Positions 13,014 through 35,043 of a DNA stretch of 64,000 nucleotides are shown piece after piece. Position numbers and translations under genes: made by a program. The DNA lies in the NCBI RefSeq assembly GCF_027172205.1, contig NC_070602.1:133731049-133795048 (forward strand), in the 5' to 3' direction. This DNA is from Podarcis raffonei. Lineage: Eukaryota > Chordata > Lepidosauria > Squamata > Lacertidae. Numbering within the stretch: the first letter of the stretch is position 1; each line of letters starts with the position of its first letter. The notes beneath the pieces are model-generated. The model saw only the letters and a program-made list of their open reading frames with translations. It was not told where the DNA came from and searched no databases.

Positions 13014-13785
13014 AGACTGAGGCTGAATCCTGACAAGACAGAAGTACTGTTTTTGGGGGACAGGAGGCGGGCGGGTGTGGGGGGCTCCCTGGTCCTGAAT
13101 GGGGTAACTGTGCCCCTGAAGGACCAGGTGCGCAGCCTGGGAGTCATTTTGGACTCACAGCTGTCCATGGAAGCACAGGTCAAATCTGTGTCCAGGGCAG
13201 CTGTTTACCAGCTCCACCTGGTACGCAGGATGAGACCCTACCTACCCGCAGACTGTCTCGTCAGAGTGGTGCATGCTCTAGTTATCTCCCGCTTGGACTA
13301 CTGCAATGCGCTTTACGTGGGGCTACCTTTGAAGGTGACCCGGAAACTACAACTAATCCAGAATGCGGCAGCTAGACTGATGACTGGGAGCGACCACAGA
13401 GACCACATAACACCGGTCTTGAAAGACCTACACTGGCTCCCAGTACGTTTCTGAGCACAATTCAAAGTGTTGGTGCTGACCTTGAAATCCCTAAATGGCC
13501 TCAGTCCAGTATATCTGAAGGAGCGTCTCCACCCCCAGAGTGGAGGGGGTGGAGAGCCTTCTCGGTAGTGGCGCCCGCCCTGTGGAACGCCCTCCCACCA
13601 GATGTCAAAGAGAAAAATAACTACCAAACTTTTAGAAGACATCTGAAGGCAGCCCTGTTTAGGGAAGCTTTTAATGTTTAATCGGTTACTGCATTTTAGT
13701 GTTTTGTTGGAAGCCGCCTAGAGTGGCTGGGGAAACCCAGCCAGATGGGTGGGGTATAAATAATAAATTATTATTATTATGTCTA
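13014..13785 (+). mobile_element. L2 LINE, 5'-truncated (RT C-terminus and 3' tail)
   Basis: The frame from about 13014 reads LRLNPDKTEVLFLGDRR, LGVILDSQLSMEAQVKSVSR, SRLDYCNALYVGLPLKV and LQLIQNAAARLMTG. This is a standard L2 reverse-transcriptase C-terminal run ending in HWLPVRF, where an in-frame TGA follows at 13452. The remainder continues recognisably through FKVLVLTLKSLNGLSPVYLK in the same frame, then degenerates. It ends with the L2 3' motif (gene-distal GGGTGGGGTATAAATAATAA) and an ATT microsatellite. It lies between the PIKFYVE and IDH1 promoters. It is moderately young, judging by the long intact frame. Confidence 0.9.
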
Positions 13786-14175
13786 CACCCGCTTGGTCAT
13801 GGCCACGGGACAGAAGATGGCAGGATCCCCAAGGACGTGCACTGGGGGGGGCACCAGGCCCCTTGGCAGACCCAACTGCGTTACGAGGATTTCTGCAAAC
13901 GTGTGAAGGCTAGGAACGCCTTGCCAATGACCGCAGTGCCTGGAGACAGAGTGTCAGGTGGTGCATCCATAGCAGTGACCGGAGGAGGAATGACCACAGA
14001 GGGAAGAAACGCCCTGTTGCATCTGCAGCAGCACAACCAGGTGCCTTCATCTGCCCCAGCTGCAACAAAACATGTCCCTCCTGTATCGGTCTCTACAGTC
14101 CCAGCAGGTGCTACAACCTTCCAGCAGTTTGACTTCACCCCTAAAGGGGCACTCCTTCATTGTATCCAGAGATAG
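13786..14175 (+). mobile_element. Non-LTR retrotransposon ORF C-terminus (RTE/Rex-like), remnant
   Basis: The frame includes GRIPKDVHW, LRYEDFCKRVK, DRSAWRQSV and, near the end, FICPSCNKTCPSCIGLYSPS. This combination (GR-PK, RYKD-CKRD, DRS-WR, then a Cys-X2-Cys finger with RIGLYSH) is the usual C-terminal module of one group of vertebrate non-LTR elements. I assign the clade only tentatively. The frame shifts between the blocks, so it is broken. It abuts the L2 tail. Confidence 0.6.
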
Positions 14176-14179
14176 ACAA

Positions 14180-15370
14180 ATTTCAACAACATTTGGAGGA
14201 TGATAGAAAGCTCACACGTACACACAAAAATGTCCAATGTGGGGGGGGGGGGGAGGATAATCGTATGCCAGGTTAGGACTTTTTGCTTTGACCAAACCAG
14301 GAAGGATTATACTGTGGGTGTGGGGAACGATTTCATCCATCTGAAGTCAGAAACTGCATGCCTCAGATTTCAGTGAGATCAGAACTGGGAGTTAACCAAG
14401 CTGATGCAAATTTCAGTCACTTAAAAAAACAACTCTCTACATAAATATATAAGAGACATCCTAAGTAGAGTTGCCACATTATACTCGCAAGTATTCTGAC
14501 CACTTGAATTGTGTGTCCCTGCGCATGTGCAGAGTTTCTTTTCTTCCATGAATGGGGTGGTTCCTCATTCTCAATGTATGTAAATTATGAATATTGTTAA
14601 TTTGAGACAGAAAAGCAGAAACGAGCTGTGTGTGCGTCAATGTACATATTGAGCAACATGCCATTGTGGTCTGATTTTGAATGCCACAAGCTCAGATGCA
14701 GCTCTCAGAATTACTTGTGTAATTTTTTGACCTACCCAACTCCCCACAGTGGGACACTGACTGTTTGCCCAGTGACAGCACGTTCGGCTTGGAGCTGAGA
14801 CATCAAATAACGTCAGTGGACGGCCTTGGATAAGACATTTATTTCGACTTCAGCTCTCTACCCCATAAAATCATTGTCCAAGTTGTGATGAAATAGAAAT
14901 ACCTCCTTCAGTTTTTGACAGGTAAAAAGCAGTGGTACATGATAATCTTCTCAAATATATAAAAAGCTAGTTTTGCACACATCCTTTACACTCCAACCGC
15001 CAGTTTAGTGTGACCATCAGAGAAGAATCTTGATTTTCATATACTAGAGTTGCCATGAATTCTTCCATGCAAGGAAGGAACTGTAGCCATGCTTGTCTCA
15101 AGGTGTGGCCTGAAATATCTCGGCTTTCTTGGATTTTCGGAGAAAACAGCAACATCTCTGGCTGTGACAGGCCAGGGCTTGGGCGTTCTTGTTTTTCATT
15201 GCCTTGAAAGCCTTTGCCCCCTTCCTACCAGCCAGGTGCCATTCTCTGCCCATATCTAGGCACTGCCCCTTAGATCTCAGGATCCTCACATTCAGATTGT
15301 TCCCAACTTGGGGAAACACTGCGCAGGGCCACCGCACAGCCTGGTGCCCAGGATCAGATTGGCGGTTGCG
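14180..15370. other. PIKFYVE-IDH1 intergenic sequence
   Basis: No gene is recognised in this stretch. A poly-G run lies at about 14240-14252. The remainder is unassigned. Confidence 0.5.
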
Positions 15371-15379
15371 CTGCGCGCC

Positions 15380-15866
15380 TGGGCGCTCAGAGATGCGTTA
15401 TATTTTGCAAAATATCTAAGCCCTCCTTCTCCCAGATCCCCAGCAGCGAGAGGTTCTCGTTCTTGGGGATCGTCAACTTCCTCCTCTTCCCTGCTCTGCA
15501 TTTTCGCTTCCTTGCCCTCCCCACTGGCAGATCGCCCCCGAGGCCGCCCTTCCCTTTCCCTTGCAAGCTGCGTGGGAAGCGCGCATTGGCGAGGCGGGAT
15601 CCTCCCTTCTCCTCTCAATGGGGGAACGCGGCGGCCCAGGCGGGACTAAGGCGACGGAGGGCCGCCGAGGGAGGAGGCGTGGCCCCAGCAGCCCTTCTTT
15701 TAAAATCAGCCACGGGCATCAGCTTGCAAGCGCCCTGGGAAACGGCAGCAGCGAGCAGTGGTTGCGGAGGGGACGCCGGCGCAGAGCTCAGCGGTGAAAT
15801 CTGCATTGACTTCGACTCCAAGACCACCGGAGAACTTCAGTGACTTGCATCTAAGCCGAGAGAGAG
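15380..15866 (+). promoter_or_regulatory. IDH1: IDH1 CpG-island promoter and 5'UTR exon 1
   Basis: A GC-rich, CpG-rich block with a GGCGGG box near 15592 ends in GAGAGAG followed by a GTGAGT donor (15867). The exon is non-coding: the IDH1 ATG lies 5.6 kb downstream, in the next exon, directly after an acceptor. The transcription start is not fixed by the sequence; I place it within about 15650-15790. There is no convincing TATA box. The TATATTT near 15397 lies far upstream of the likely start. Confidence 0.65.
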
Positions 15867-17454
15867 GTGAGTCTGCTGGATCCCAACTTCTTTTGTCTCT
15901 CTCTTCATTGGCATGCACTATGGGGCGGGTCTTCGTTTTCTGTTGCAAACCACCCTGCAACTAAAACTAGACAGACAGAAATGCCACACACGCCCATAGA
16001 TGCGTAGCGCCTTCCTTTTTGTTATGACCCCTTCACCGCATCTTTCTTTTTTATCTCTTTGTCCGCGCTTCACTGCCAAACAAATTGGAGACATCCAAAT
16101 GACAGGGAAGGCCGTTGACACCCCCTTGTTACGAAGCTGGGCTTGCATCTGATCGGTTGGGGATCGTTTTATGTAGATGGGTTCCTTTATAGCATGCTGT
16201 AGTAACGTACACAGTGTCTTGTCCCTGCAGATGTATGGCTAAAGGATCGGCTCCCCCAGCTCTTTTCAGTTCAGTACAGGTTTTCTGCATAGGGTGGTGC
16301 CCTGGATGGTGAAAGTATGGCAGCAGAAGAACCAGTGGGTGGTTCATTATTCCAGATTAATTGACCCCAATGGCACAACTTTAGATTGCATGCCTGTGTT
16401 CCCATCAAGTCAATGAAATCCCGGTACTAATCTATTGGACAGCTAAATTACACAATCTGAACACGGAGGATCCTAGTTCTATGTTAGCATTTCAGCAGCC
16501 TTCTGTCTGAACTGTGCCCTTGACAGAGTTGGTGTTCCAAACAGTCTGCTTGACTATAATGTGTTTAAGATCTTGCCAAGGCACCCAGGCGCCTCTTCCA
16601 ATTGAAAATGCCTTTTGCTTAGCAATGCAATGTTTGTTTCTTCTTCTTTTTACATAATCGGTTATATTTATCTGCGATACCTTATCTGTATCTTAAGCCA
16701 GTTTTGCACAATCTCCACTTTCAAACTGCTCTTCCACTTAAAGGAAGTGTAGCACAGAAAGTAGGGCGCGTACCGTTTTGAAATGGGGATTAGATTTGCT
16801 TATTACTTTTTTTATATATGTTGGAAGTTGCCCGAGGGGGTGGGCAACCCAGTCAGATGGGTGGGGTACAAATAATAATAGCATTTCTGCTGTATGATTT
16901 TTGCAGTGCTGCACAATGCACTGCAAATGCATTCTTTTACAATTTAAATGTTTCATTCCAGTTTTCATAATCCTATGTAATCTGTCTGTTATAATGAGTA
17001 AAACAAAAACAAAAAGTAAGTAGAAATTGAAAACGCCACATGGCAAACAGTGTAAGACTGCAAGCATTATTTATATTTATATCCTGCCTTTCCTCCAGTT
17101 AACTCAGTGACAATCACTCCAAGTGAGCTTCATGACAGAGCAGGGATTTGGGGTCTCAAATTTCAGTGGCTGCCTGTGCAATGCCAAAATTCAGCACCTG
17201 CCTCTTGCTTTCCAGGCTACATCATAGTTGCGGTACCCTCAAGGCTCTGCACCCAGTGCAGCTGAGCCAGTCACGCTCCCCTAAATCCACCTCTGGTTTC
17301 CAGCTGGGCCTCCCAATGCAAATCCCAAGACATAAACCTGTGGCCCTCCAGATGTTGTTGGACTACAACTCCCATCATCCCTGGCTATTGCTCTTCCTGA
17401 CTGTGGTTGATGGGTGTTGAGGTTCAATAATATCTGGAGATCCCCCCAGGTTCC

Positions 17455-17622
17455 TTATCTTTGCACTATAGTCGTCTCCGACTCTTTGTGACCCCATGGA
17501 CCAGAGCACGTCAGGCACTCCTGTCTTCTACCGCCTCCTGCAGTTTGGTCAAACTCATGGTGATAGCTTTGAGAACACTGTCCAACCACCTCGCCCTCTG
17601 TCATCCCCTTCTTGTGCTGGAT
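17455..17622 (-). mobile_element. BovB (RTE) LINE 3' fragment
   Basis: The plus strand shows CCGACTCTTTGTGACCCCAT, GGACCAGAGCACGTCAGGCA and AGAACACTGTCCAACCACCT in order. These are the reverse complement of the well-known BovB 3' region shared by squamates and ruminants. Only about 170 bp remain. A Sauria SINE has inserted at its right side. Confidence 0.85.
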
Positions 17623-17625
17623 AGG

Positions 17626-17955
17626 TAAAGGTAAAGGTCCAGTCGTGACCGACTCTGGGGTTGTGGTGCTCATCCCGCTTTATTGGCTGAGGGAGCCGGC
17701 GTACAGCTTCCGGGTCATGTGGCCAGCATCACTAAGCTGCTTCTGGCGAACCAGAGCAGCTCACGGAAACACCGTTTACCTTCCCGCCGGAGCGGTACCT
17801 GTTTATCTACTTGCACTGGAGTGCTTTCAAACTGCTAGGTTGGCAGGAGCAGGGACCGAGCAATGGGAGCTCACCCCGTCACTGGGATTTGAACCGCCGA
17901 CCTTCTGTTCGGCAAGTCCTAGGCTCTGTGGTTTAACCCACAGCGCCACCCTTCA
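17626..17955 (-). mobile_element. Sauria SINE copy 2
   Basis: The element is reversed relative to plus. It is bounded by the target duplication GTGCTGGATAG on both sides (left near 17615, right near 17957). The tail lacks the GGGACCCCTGACCATTAGG segment, a small internal deletion. It is antisense to IDH1 in intron 1. Confidence 0.92.
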
Positions 17956-19032
17956 GTGCTGGATAGAGTATGTTTATTTCTGAACTCGAGACTTCTTTCC
18001 AAATGTGTTCCTTGCACGCAGGTATTAGTTGGGCCCAGTTCATACAGATGTTTAATCTGCAATCTGAAAGACCTCCCTTTAAATTATGAGTACTGATGTC
18101 AATACTTCCCTTAAAGCCCTCCTTTTTCCATTGCTGCGCACGCACACATTCCAGGGTGTGTGAACAATCTGGGAGAAAGGTATGCTATTCCTAAACTAGC
18201 AAAATGCTTGGAATTATTGTGCCTGAGGAGGTATGTTGCTGGGATTCCTGGCAAGGCAGCATTGTAGTATTATTGGCTGTCTTGTCAGTATGTTTTTTTA
18301 ATTATGTTTTTATCATTGCTGGTCCGTAATGTGGGATCTTCTGCAAAAGCGCAGTAAATAAATAGATGATGATGATGGACAGTGTTGATGATGATGGTAA
18401 TAATAATAATAATAATAGTACACTTTTTGTGCAGAGGTCACATGCTTGCAGGAGTCTCCACCTGTATCAGCCTGCCCCACACATTAAGATCTTTTCCCAA
18501 TGCCCCACACTAACTATCGCTTCTATCAGAGATGAAGTTTGCCATAAGGGTCTGGCTCGCACATAATGCTAAACCAGGGGTGGGGAACTCTGGTTCTGGG
18601 GGCAAAGGTGGCCCTCTAAGCCTATGTATCTGGCCCTTGGACTCTTCCCAGGCCACACCTTCTTTGCACCCTCCTTGGGGGTGCTTTTGCCTGGCTAGAA
18701 TATATCCTCAAATTCTGTTAATGCTTCTTGCTTACTCGCATGGAGTGTAGAGAGGGACGTGTGATTGTGAAGGATTTAGCCTACCTTACAAAGGTAAGAG
18801 TCGAATTTGTTGCCCTCCCAGCTCCATTGGTTTCCTACCATAATGGCAGCGGTTTACTCGGCAGTAATCGGTCGCTGTGATCAGTGGTTTAGCTGTGCTG
18901 TATAATGAATTGTTGCATAACTCTGTGTGTGCAACACCTGTGATGATGAAAGTAATTCCATGAAACATTGTGAAATGTAATTGTGAATGAATAATCCTGG
19001 TCGTACAAGCAGGAAACTTCTCCAGGGAAGTT

Positions 19033-19290
19033 TTTCTGGCGCCTTCATTTTACACCGTTAGGCACCAGGAAAAAACGTTCCTTTTTAACCAGGCCTTTGG
19101 TTAATTTGATTGACATCCTACGCCCTTTTAAAATGTGGTTGTTGTGGGGGGGTGTTATTGGGTTGTGGTTTTTATTTTTATTTTGTAGTTTTATATTTTG
19201 ATTTTATTCTGTGAACTGCCCTGAGACCTCTGGTTATAGGGTGGTATATAAATTCAATTAATAATAATAACAATAAAGAACACTTGCATG
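19033..19290 (+). mobile_element. LINE 3' end (L2/CR1-like)
   Basis: The 3'UTR run GTGAACTGCCCTGAGACCTC, then GGGTGGTATATAAATTC and an AAT microsatellite, is the standard tail of a squamate LINE family also seen near 41310-41395 and 44580-44640. No intact coding part remains. Confidence 0.6.
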
Positions 19291-19321
19291 CACACTGAGT
19301 GAATGGTAACTTATAAAAACG

Positions 19322-20090
19322 TGCAGCCTAAAGCTCTGTTTTTATATTATTTATATTTTATTTCATAAAATTTGTACACTGCTTGATTGTAAAACAAAAT
19401 CCTCAAGGGGTTTACAAAACATAAAAATCATACAAAAAAATTACAAACCTACTATAAAACATACTAAAGTTAAAATGTTAAACAGATTAAAATTACCTCA
19501 GCTTTCTAAGCATCTGGGTAAAGGTAAAGGGACCCCTGACCATTAGGTCCAGTCGTGACCGACTCTGGGGTTGCGGCGCTCATCTCGCTTTATTGGCCGA
19601 GGGAGCCAGCGTACAGCTTCCGGGTCATGTGGCCAGCATGACTAAGCCGCTTCTGGCGAACCAGAGCAGCGCACGGAAACACTGTTTACCTTCCCGCCGG
19701 AGCGGTACCTATTTATCTACTTGCACTTTGATGTGCTTTCAAACTGCTAGGTTGGCAGGAGCAGGGACTGAGCAACGGGAGCTCACCCCGCTGCGGGGAT
19801 TCGAACCGCCAACCTTCTGATCGGCAAGTCATAGGCTCTATGGTTTAACCCACAGTGCCACCCGCGTCCAAAAGCATCTGGGTAAGCTTGCCTAAACAGG
19901 AATATTTTTAGCAGGCTCCAGAAAGGGTACAGTGAAGGTGCCTGCTTGATCTCAAGAGGCAGGGCGTTCCAAAGTTCAGGCACTGCCACACTAAACAACT
20001 GAGATCTTACAAATCCGGAATGGGTATCATGTGACACCTGTAATGGTGCCAATTCCGCCAATCAAAGCGTTTGAGTGGGCGCATGTAGAG
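19322..20090 (-). mobile_element. LINE 3' end interrupted by Sauria SINE copy 3
   Basis: On the minus strand the right part encodes SQLFSVAVPELWNALPLEIK and FLFRQAYPDA, the C-terminal run seen in L2-like LINEs. The left part (19322-19517) is its AT-rich 3'UTR. The SINE at 19519-19869 splits the two with a target duplication. The order of events is therefore visible: LINE first, SINE second. Confidence 0.75.
19519..19869 (-). mobile_element. Sauria SINE copy 3 (nested)
   Basis: This is a full-length reversed copy with a perfect duplication AAGCATCTGGGTAA on each side. The tRNA-like head on plus reads GGGATTCGAACCGCC. It is close to consensus, so it is one of the younger copies. It is antisense to IDH1. 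Confidence 0.95.
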
Positions 20091-21431
20091 CAAGGCAATT
20101 TTGTAGGTAAAGGTAATTTTTTGCATTAAACAAAAGCATAGGATAAATGGGAAATATTTTAAAGCAAAAATGGCCAAGTCATTGCTCTTTCATAACCAGT
20201 GAATACCCGTGGGGATTATAAGTAAGCCATGGATTGTTTTAGAACAGTGCTTTTGTTTACAGGGATCAAGGGCCAAGTAGAAGCTGCAATTTTTCCTCCT
20301 ATTTACCGTACTTGAATGCCTGGCTCTCTCGCTTTCAGAAAAGTAACTTCCTCTTACCAATCAAAGGTGTGCAGGGGAAGAAGAAGAAAAATCTGTGCTT
20401 TGCCATTGCAGTCTCCCAAGCAACATACAATTTTGCAAAGAGATCACATTCGGCCAGTTCGTTTCAGCAGGCCTCTTAACTCGCGGGGGTCATTCGCTTG
20501 CATGAAGAGATCCTGTTTGTGCTCCTGTGTCACACATGGCAACTTCTGCTATCTAAAAGGCATATCTTGGAGCTTTAGGCTGCATGCGCAGGCATCAAAG
20601 CGGCCAAGATCTGTGAGCTCTCATATAAGGCACCTTGCAAATCTTAGGCACTATATGATTATTTAAACCGAGATGTTTCAAGACACTGTGTCTTAGATGG
20701 CATGGCTTCGAAGGAAGCTTGCCAGAACCTGCCGTGGCCCGTCCTCAATTCCAGGAGACACGGGACTGGAAACCCCACAGAATATGCAGACTTTGTGCTC
20801 TTGTCTAGTGTGTACCTTTACCAGAGGAAATTCCTGTGCCTTCATCCCATGCAATTCTAGGAATGTCTGGAGGACAGGAGCCATGTAACCTTGGCATTCC
20901 AAAGCAACGCAGCCAATGGGAAACAACTATACTGGTCTGGAAACGTCTAGATTTCCCCCCGCCTGTTGTGGCTGAACTAGTCTGGCCTTGAATACTCCTC
21001 TGCCTTCTCCTGGCTTGCTGCTGTCCATTCTCCCTAGATGCAAGAGGGGGGAAAAGATGGGTGCTGTTTTGGTTGCAGACAGCGGAAATGTCCGATTCAA
21101 TATTCTCGGGAGTGGTTTATACACACAGGAGAATCCCTTAGCAATGCTCAGAGATAGTCCAGCTATTGCAGCTTATGTAGATCCAAGGGAAAAGTAAACT
21201 CCATTCTATGCTCCAAGAAACTACAGAAATTATAAAAAAAAATCAGAATGGAGCATGAATGTCATTGGTGTGCATAACTTACCTTTCTTGCCCCCAAAAT
21301 CTGAATCTGGGATCATTCCAGACATGAACATCCCCTTCGTAATGTCTCTGTTGCCAACTAGCAGATCAATTTGATCAACCGATGTCACCATAATCTGTAT
21401 TTAGTGTTTGTGTTTTTCCCCTCCCCATTAG

Positions 21432-33773
<12,342 letters not shown>

Positions 33774-34745
33774 GGAGCAGGCCTCAAGAATCGCTCCGGA
33801 AAGAAGGTTGCCTGCCACATGAATGAATCGCACTGTTGTGTAGTATAGCACTTGGGGGGAAAAATATGTCTACATTGTCAGATTTTGTTTTTTGTAAAAA
33901 GGCACACAGGGCAGGCTAGATGCTGCCTCTGTGAATTAAGCTGTTAGCCTTCTTGCCAACCAAAACCTTACTGGGGGTGGAGATGAGCTCTACAGTGAAT
34001 GGTTTAAATAATGAAATAGGTTTTGTTTTCTAGCTAGCTGTTGGGCCCTTACTGGAGTATGTAAAGCACTGCAAGATTTAAAAACCTAGTGAAATTGGAC
34101 AAAGGCTGCATTCCTAACCTCTGTTGCCTGAGAGTAAGCCCCAAGGAGTAGGCTTTGCTTCTGAACAGACATGGTTAGAAGTGCACTGTAAAGCCTCACG
34201 TTGGCGGGATTGTAAGAGGATTCTACTAATGTTAGAGTTGTGAGTAAAGGCTTAGACAAATGCAGTCCTTATGTATCGTACCCAAGTTGAAGTGCAGGAA
34301 TGATTTACTCCTGTGTTTAGGCCAGGTGTATTTTATTTCCTTTCAGACAGGTTAATGGTGCAGTTTCTCAGACTATTTTCAACCATTTGAACATTCTCTT
34401 TTATTCTCATTAAACATTGCCCCATCCATGGCTCCTATTCTTTTTATGGGGGATATTTGGCATAAACTACTAATATCCATCCCTATGTGTCATCTTGTTT
34501 ATGAATTGTAAGGAGACAACTGGTAAACTGTAGTTCAATTTACAAAATAATCCTTGCACTTGGAACAGGTGTAGGATAGCTGGGTAACTTGCAGATCTAG
34601 TGCATGGCCTAAGCAGCATTTAAATGGGGTCATGTCTTCCCTGGAACTCAGCTTTCGACACTTTCATGCAAGCTAATAGTCATATATTGTTTGGAATAAG
34701 ATGATCTACAACTCAATAAAATGTTAAACGTTCTACACTCCTTGA
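33774..34745 (+). other. IDH1: IDH1 3'UTR
   Basis: About 960 bases follow the stop codon up to a consensus AATAAA at 34715-34720. An ATTAAA at about 34409-34414 could serve a shorter form. Positions 34100-34185 resemble, in reverse, a segment near 40625-40695, so part of the UTR derives from an old interspersed repeat. The cleavage site is inferred. Confidence 0.8.
34715..34720 (+). terminator. IDH1: IDH1 poly(A) signal AATAAA
   Basis: This is a consensus hexamer at the end of the 3'UTR, 73 bases before the opposing SGO2 hexamer ends. Confidence 0.8.
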
Positions 34746-34792
34746 GTTCTGACAGGCTTTCAAACATCCAATTGAACTTCATGTGGAACTGT

Positions 34793-34798
34793 TTTATT
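34793..34798 (-). terminator. SGO2: SGO2 poly(A) signal AATAAA
   Basis: The minus-strand AATAAA lies about 134 bases after the SGO2 stop, giving a short 3'UTR. Cleavage would fall near 34763-34783, beside the IDH1 3' end. Confidence 0.7.
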
Positions 34799-34931
34799 TC
34801 TGAAATGCAAATACCACAACAAAAAAGACTAGGTAAGGGGGAATACAGGAGACCCCAAAGCTTTTTTAAACAGTAACATACTTGTTTCCTACTAAAAACC
34901 GTGAATTCGCAACAGGGTCGATTTCCTCTTT

Positions 34932-35043
34932 TTAGGTTGCCTTGGACTTTCCAGATCCTCTGGGCAACCTCTTTCTTTTAGTGTTGTACACAGGGGACCC
35001 GGGGTAGATAGAAAATGTAAATGGGTCACCGCTCCTCAGTTTG
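34932..35043 (-). CDS. SGO2: SGO2 last coding exon
   Basis: The exon follows TGCTGCAG and encodes [20 protein letters not shown], then [16 protein letters not shown] and stop TAA at 34934-34932. KLRSGDPF matches the KLRRGDPF found at this point in SGO1. Human SGO2, as I recall it, stops at KMRR. Confidence 0.85.

Larger units (their letters stand above)
15867..21431. other. IDH1 intron 1
   Basis: The intron is repeat-rich. It holds an L2-type 3' tail near 16840-16880, a BovB fragment (17455-17622), Sauria SINEs (17626-17955 and 19519-19869), LINE 3' ends (19033-19290 and 19322-20090), a hAT-like fragment near 17330-17435, and GAT/AAT simple repeats at 18365-18420. No exon is recognised. Confidence 0.6.

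Noticed and set aside
15390-15410. TATATTT as a TATA box for IDH1
   Set aside because: It lies several hundred bases upstream of the likely start in a CpG-island promoter, where a TATA box is not expected.
34919-35005. An alternative minus-strand frame with [20 protein letters not shown] in the last SGO2 exon
   Set aside because: The acceptor at 35044-35046 and the splice phase put the exon in the other frame, which gives the conserved KLRSGDPF run.
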